Shown here one piece after another: positions 62,519 to 64,000 of a stretch of 64,000 bases of DNA. Both the position numbers and the translations under genes were made by a program. The notes below the pieces were generated by a model, which was not told where the DNA came from, did no database searches, and saw nothing but the letters and a program-made list of their open reading frames with translations. The stretch's first letter is position 1. Each line of letters opens with the position of its first letter. The stretch is taken from NCBI GenBank assembly GCA_035703165.1, contig DASSYR010000093.1, positions 38,519 to 102,518 of the forward strand, in the 5' to 3' direction. Origin of the DNA: AWTP1-9 sp035703165 (GTDB lineage: Bacteria; Bacteroidota; Bacteroidia; Chitinophagales; Chitinophagaceae).

Positions 62519-62538
62519 TTATTTGAAATAATAATTTT

Positions 62539-62943
62539 ATGAAAAAAGATATTTTACAAAGAAGCGATGTGGAGCTCCTGGTAAATTCATTTTATGATAA
62601 GGTGAAAAAAGATAACCTGATTAGTGTTTTTTTTACGGATGTTGTTGATGTTCAGTGGGAGTCTCATTTACCGACGATGTACAATTTTTGGCAGAATGTT
62701 ATTTTTCAAACGGGAGGTTATATAGGCAACCCAATGATTCTCCACATGAATTTGGATAAGATGGCTCCCCTGAACAAAGAGCATTTTAATAGGTGGACTA
62801 AATTGTTCACTGAAACAGTTGATGAATTGTTTGAAGGTGATAATGCGGAGTTGGCTAAACAAAGAGCATTGTCAATAGCAACTGTAATGCAGGTAAAAAT
62901 TCATCATCAACCTCCGGTTTCTAAATCCGATTCGTTTTATTAG
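62539..62943 (+). CDS. Group III truncated haemoglobin
   Basis: The 134-residue globin has the shortened 2-on-2 fold. The probable proximal histidine is H82 in LNKEHFNRWTKLF. WQNVIFQTGGYIGNPM and FYDKVKKDNLISVFF are typical of group III members. Such proteins bind O2 or NO, and protection of NosZ or NO detoxification fits its position 20 nt after nosY. It has no signal peptide, so it is cytoplasmic. A strong terminator lies just downstream. Confidence 0.9.
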   Translation: MKKDILQRSDVELLVNSFYDKVKKDNLISVFFTDVVDVQWESHLPTMYNFWQNVIFQTGGYIGNPMILHMNLDKMAPLNKEHFNRWTKLFTETVDELFEGDNAELAKQRALSIATVMQVKIHHQPPVSKSDSFY

Positions 62944-63000
62944 CAATAGGATTACATGTAAAAGAAAGTCTGAGAAATACGCTCCTTTTTTGTTGGTATA

Positions 63001-63034
63001 AAAAAACAGCCGCTAATTTTAACGGCCGTTTTTT
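63001..63034. terminator. Bidirectional terminator between convergent genes
   Basis: AAAAAAC-A-GCCG pairs with CGGC-C-GTTTTTT (one A-C mismatch) around a 10-nt loop. It can end both the nos operon on the plus strand and the fasciclin gene on the minus strand. Confidence 0.85.
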
Positions 63035-63054
63035 GCAAATAGTAGAAAATTTTG

Positions 63055-63627
63055 TTATTTGGCAGGAGGTAGTAATACCTCATCAATAATATGAATAATC
63101 CCGTTGGAGGCAGGTACGGAAGCAATTACATTAACTTTTCCATTGATGGTTATTTTTCCATCTTTAACACCAATGCTAATATTAGCTCCGTTAACGGTGC
63201 CGTAAGTTTGGCCATCTTGTAAAAAATCTGGTTTTAGAACTCCAACATAAACGTGATATTCAAGAATAGAACGTAAATCATTTCTCTTTTCAGGTTTTAA
63301 TAAATCCTCCAAAATACCCTTGGGTAATTTATCAAAAGCAGCATTAGTAGGTGCGAATACTGTAAACGGACCAGCATTAGACAGAGCATCAACATATTCT
63401 GCGGCTTGCAGGGCTTTAACTAGCGTAGTATGGTCTGGACTTCCTACGGCGATTTTTACTACGTCTTTTTGAGACTCACTATCCTGTACACCAGATTGCC
63501 CGGTTTTTTTGGCGGGTTCAGTACCGGCTACAGAGGTTGATTCTTTATTTTCTGTTGCACTATTGCAACCTGCGGAAAATGTAGCCACTATGGTTATGGC
63601 AACAATCCATAAATATTTTTTTTGCAT
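63055..63627 (-). CDS. Fasciclin-domain lipoprotein
   Basis: The 190-residue protein has a lipoprotein signal (IVAITIVATFSAGC, Cys21), a Ser/Thr/Glu-rich linker, and one fasciclin (FAS1) domain from ~55. Diagnostic motifs are VDALSNAGPFTVFAPTNAAF and the late NGKVNVIASVPASNGIIHII. FAS1 domains mediate adhesion or bind ligands at the cell surface. The start at 63627 gives the lipoprotein signal; an earlier ATG does not. An Fnr-like site (63692-63703) lies ~65 nt upstream, suggesting co-regulation with the nos genes. Confidence 0.9.
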   Translation of the reverse strand: MQKKYLWIVAITIVATFSAGCNSATENKESTSVAGTEPAKKTGQSGVQDSESQKDVVKIAVGSPDHTTLVKALQAAEYVDALSNAGPFTVFAPTNAAFDKLPKGILEDLLKPEKRNDLRSILEYHVYVGVLKPDFLQDGQTYGTVNGANISIGVKDGKITINGKVNVIASVPASNGIIHIIDEVLLPPAK

Positions 63628-63691
63628 AGTAATAAGTAGTTTAATTAATTTAAACAGACTACAATTTAGGTGCATTGTAAAAGAAGATTTA

Positions 63692-63703
63692 TGACGCTAA
63701 TCA
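63692..63703. promoter_or_regulatory. Fnr-like site upstream of the fasciclin gene
   Basis: TGAC GCTA ATCA matches TGATN4ATCA with one mismatch, 65 nt before the fasciclin start on the minus strand. Without a promoter assignment it remains tentative. Confidence 0.35.
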
Positions 63704-63774
63704 TGTTCTTTAAGCAAATCAGGGAAGTGGTTAATTAATACTTTTTTTAAAGCACCTAACCCTTTTGTGTTGTT

Positions 63775-64000
63775 TTAAAGTACACTTACATTTTTGTTTA
63801 AAGGACGGAGATTTGATATTAAAATGACTATTAAGTGATTAAAGTAAACCAATCGTAAGGGTCGTTTTGAAGAAGTGTATTTACTTTGCCCGTCCATATG
63901 TTTTGACATTCTGTAATCTAAATCATCACATTGCCCTACGTAAAAAGAGAAATCCTTCAGGCTTTGAAGGATGTAAACAAAAAACTTTTTATTGAAGTTA
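63775..64000 (-). pseudogene. GIY-YIG endonuclease remnant, 5' end outside the window
   Basis: On the minus strand the frame from base 64000 reads FFVYILQSLKDFSFYVGQCD, then RMSKHMDGQSKYTSSKRPLR and LVYFN, the N-terminal half of a GIY-YIG nuclease of the YhbQ/UPF0213 type (here FVY...FYVG). After LVYFN the expected tail (ETRSEA, KREKELK) is replaced by unrelated residues and a stop at 63775, so the gene looks frameshifted or truncated. No start codon lies inside the window. Whether the missing 5' end is intact cannot be seen. Confidence 0.6.

Noticed and set aside
53984..63627. Complete denitrification cluster
   Set aside because: Only N2O reduction genes are present; no nirK, nirS, norB or nosR was found in the window.

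Overview
The window is AT-rich DNA from the chromosome of a Bacteroidota species, most likely from the Chitinophagaceae or a close relative. This rests on four kinds of evidence seen in the sequence: TonB-dependent receptors with large barrels, secreted proteins ending in type IX secretion (T9SS) sorting domains, a bacterial geranylgeranylglyceryl-phosphate synthase, and promoters of the Bacteroidetes type (TTG, about 20 nt, TAnnTTTG). No rRNA, tRNA, CRISPR array, prophage or complete insertion sequence was seen. The species itself cannot be named from the sequence.

Layout. 1-4039: the 3' part of a TonB-dependent receptor, a periplasmic TPR-like protein, and a module of two paralogous membrane proteins with a small winged-helix regulator. 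4074-17047: a dihaem peroxidase facing a secretome block of three T9SS cargo proteins (a purple-acid-phosphatase-like enzyme, a 1439-residue calcium-repeat protein and a 656-residue protein), interrupted by pdxA. 17133-26316: housekeeping genes (rsmA, a 2-hydroxyacid dehydrogenase, greA, a HIT protein, ruvC, a YbhN-like flippase, a DUF3108 protein, an MBL hydrolase, an MFS transporter, uppP). 26455-32700: ftsX and leuS in a stretch crowded with short palindromic repeats, including a REP-associated tyrosine transposase (RAYT) gene flanked by two matching hairpins. 32704-34710: two NAD(P)-binding proteins and a MarR regulator that share a perfect operator-like palindrome. 34856-43475: ruvB, terC-like, a YcxB-like gene, pyrD, a thiolase, a MerC/TonB-receptor pair and GGGP synthase. 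43476-47637: a long leader with DnaA-box-like sites, then the B12-dependent ribonucleotide reductase. 47797-53761: a tiny lipoprotein, PhoD, YcxB-like and GNAT genes, a candidate minus-strand structured RNA, then acpP-fabF-rnc.

53984-63627 is a nitrous-oxide respiration island. It holds a Crp/Fnr regulator without Fnr-type cysteines, an unknown 12-TM protein behind an Fnr-like palindrome, a cytochrome c lipoprotein, clade II (Sec-type) nosZ, a NosL fused to a NosB-like membrane domain, nosD, nosF, nosY, a truncated haemoglobin and a fasciclin lipoprotein. Cytochrome c would feed electrons to NosZ. NosL and NosDFY would mature or supply its copper-sulfur centre. Truncated haemoglobin could handle NO or O2. 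No nosR and no nitrite or NO reductase lies in the window, so the cell may be a non-denitrifying N2O reducer or may carry those genes elsewhere.

The signals most worth following are the RAYT-hairpin unit and the palindromes inserted in frame in leuS, the minus-strand RNA upstream of acpP, the paired MarR operators, and the regulatory repeats and gene fusion in the nos island.
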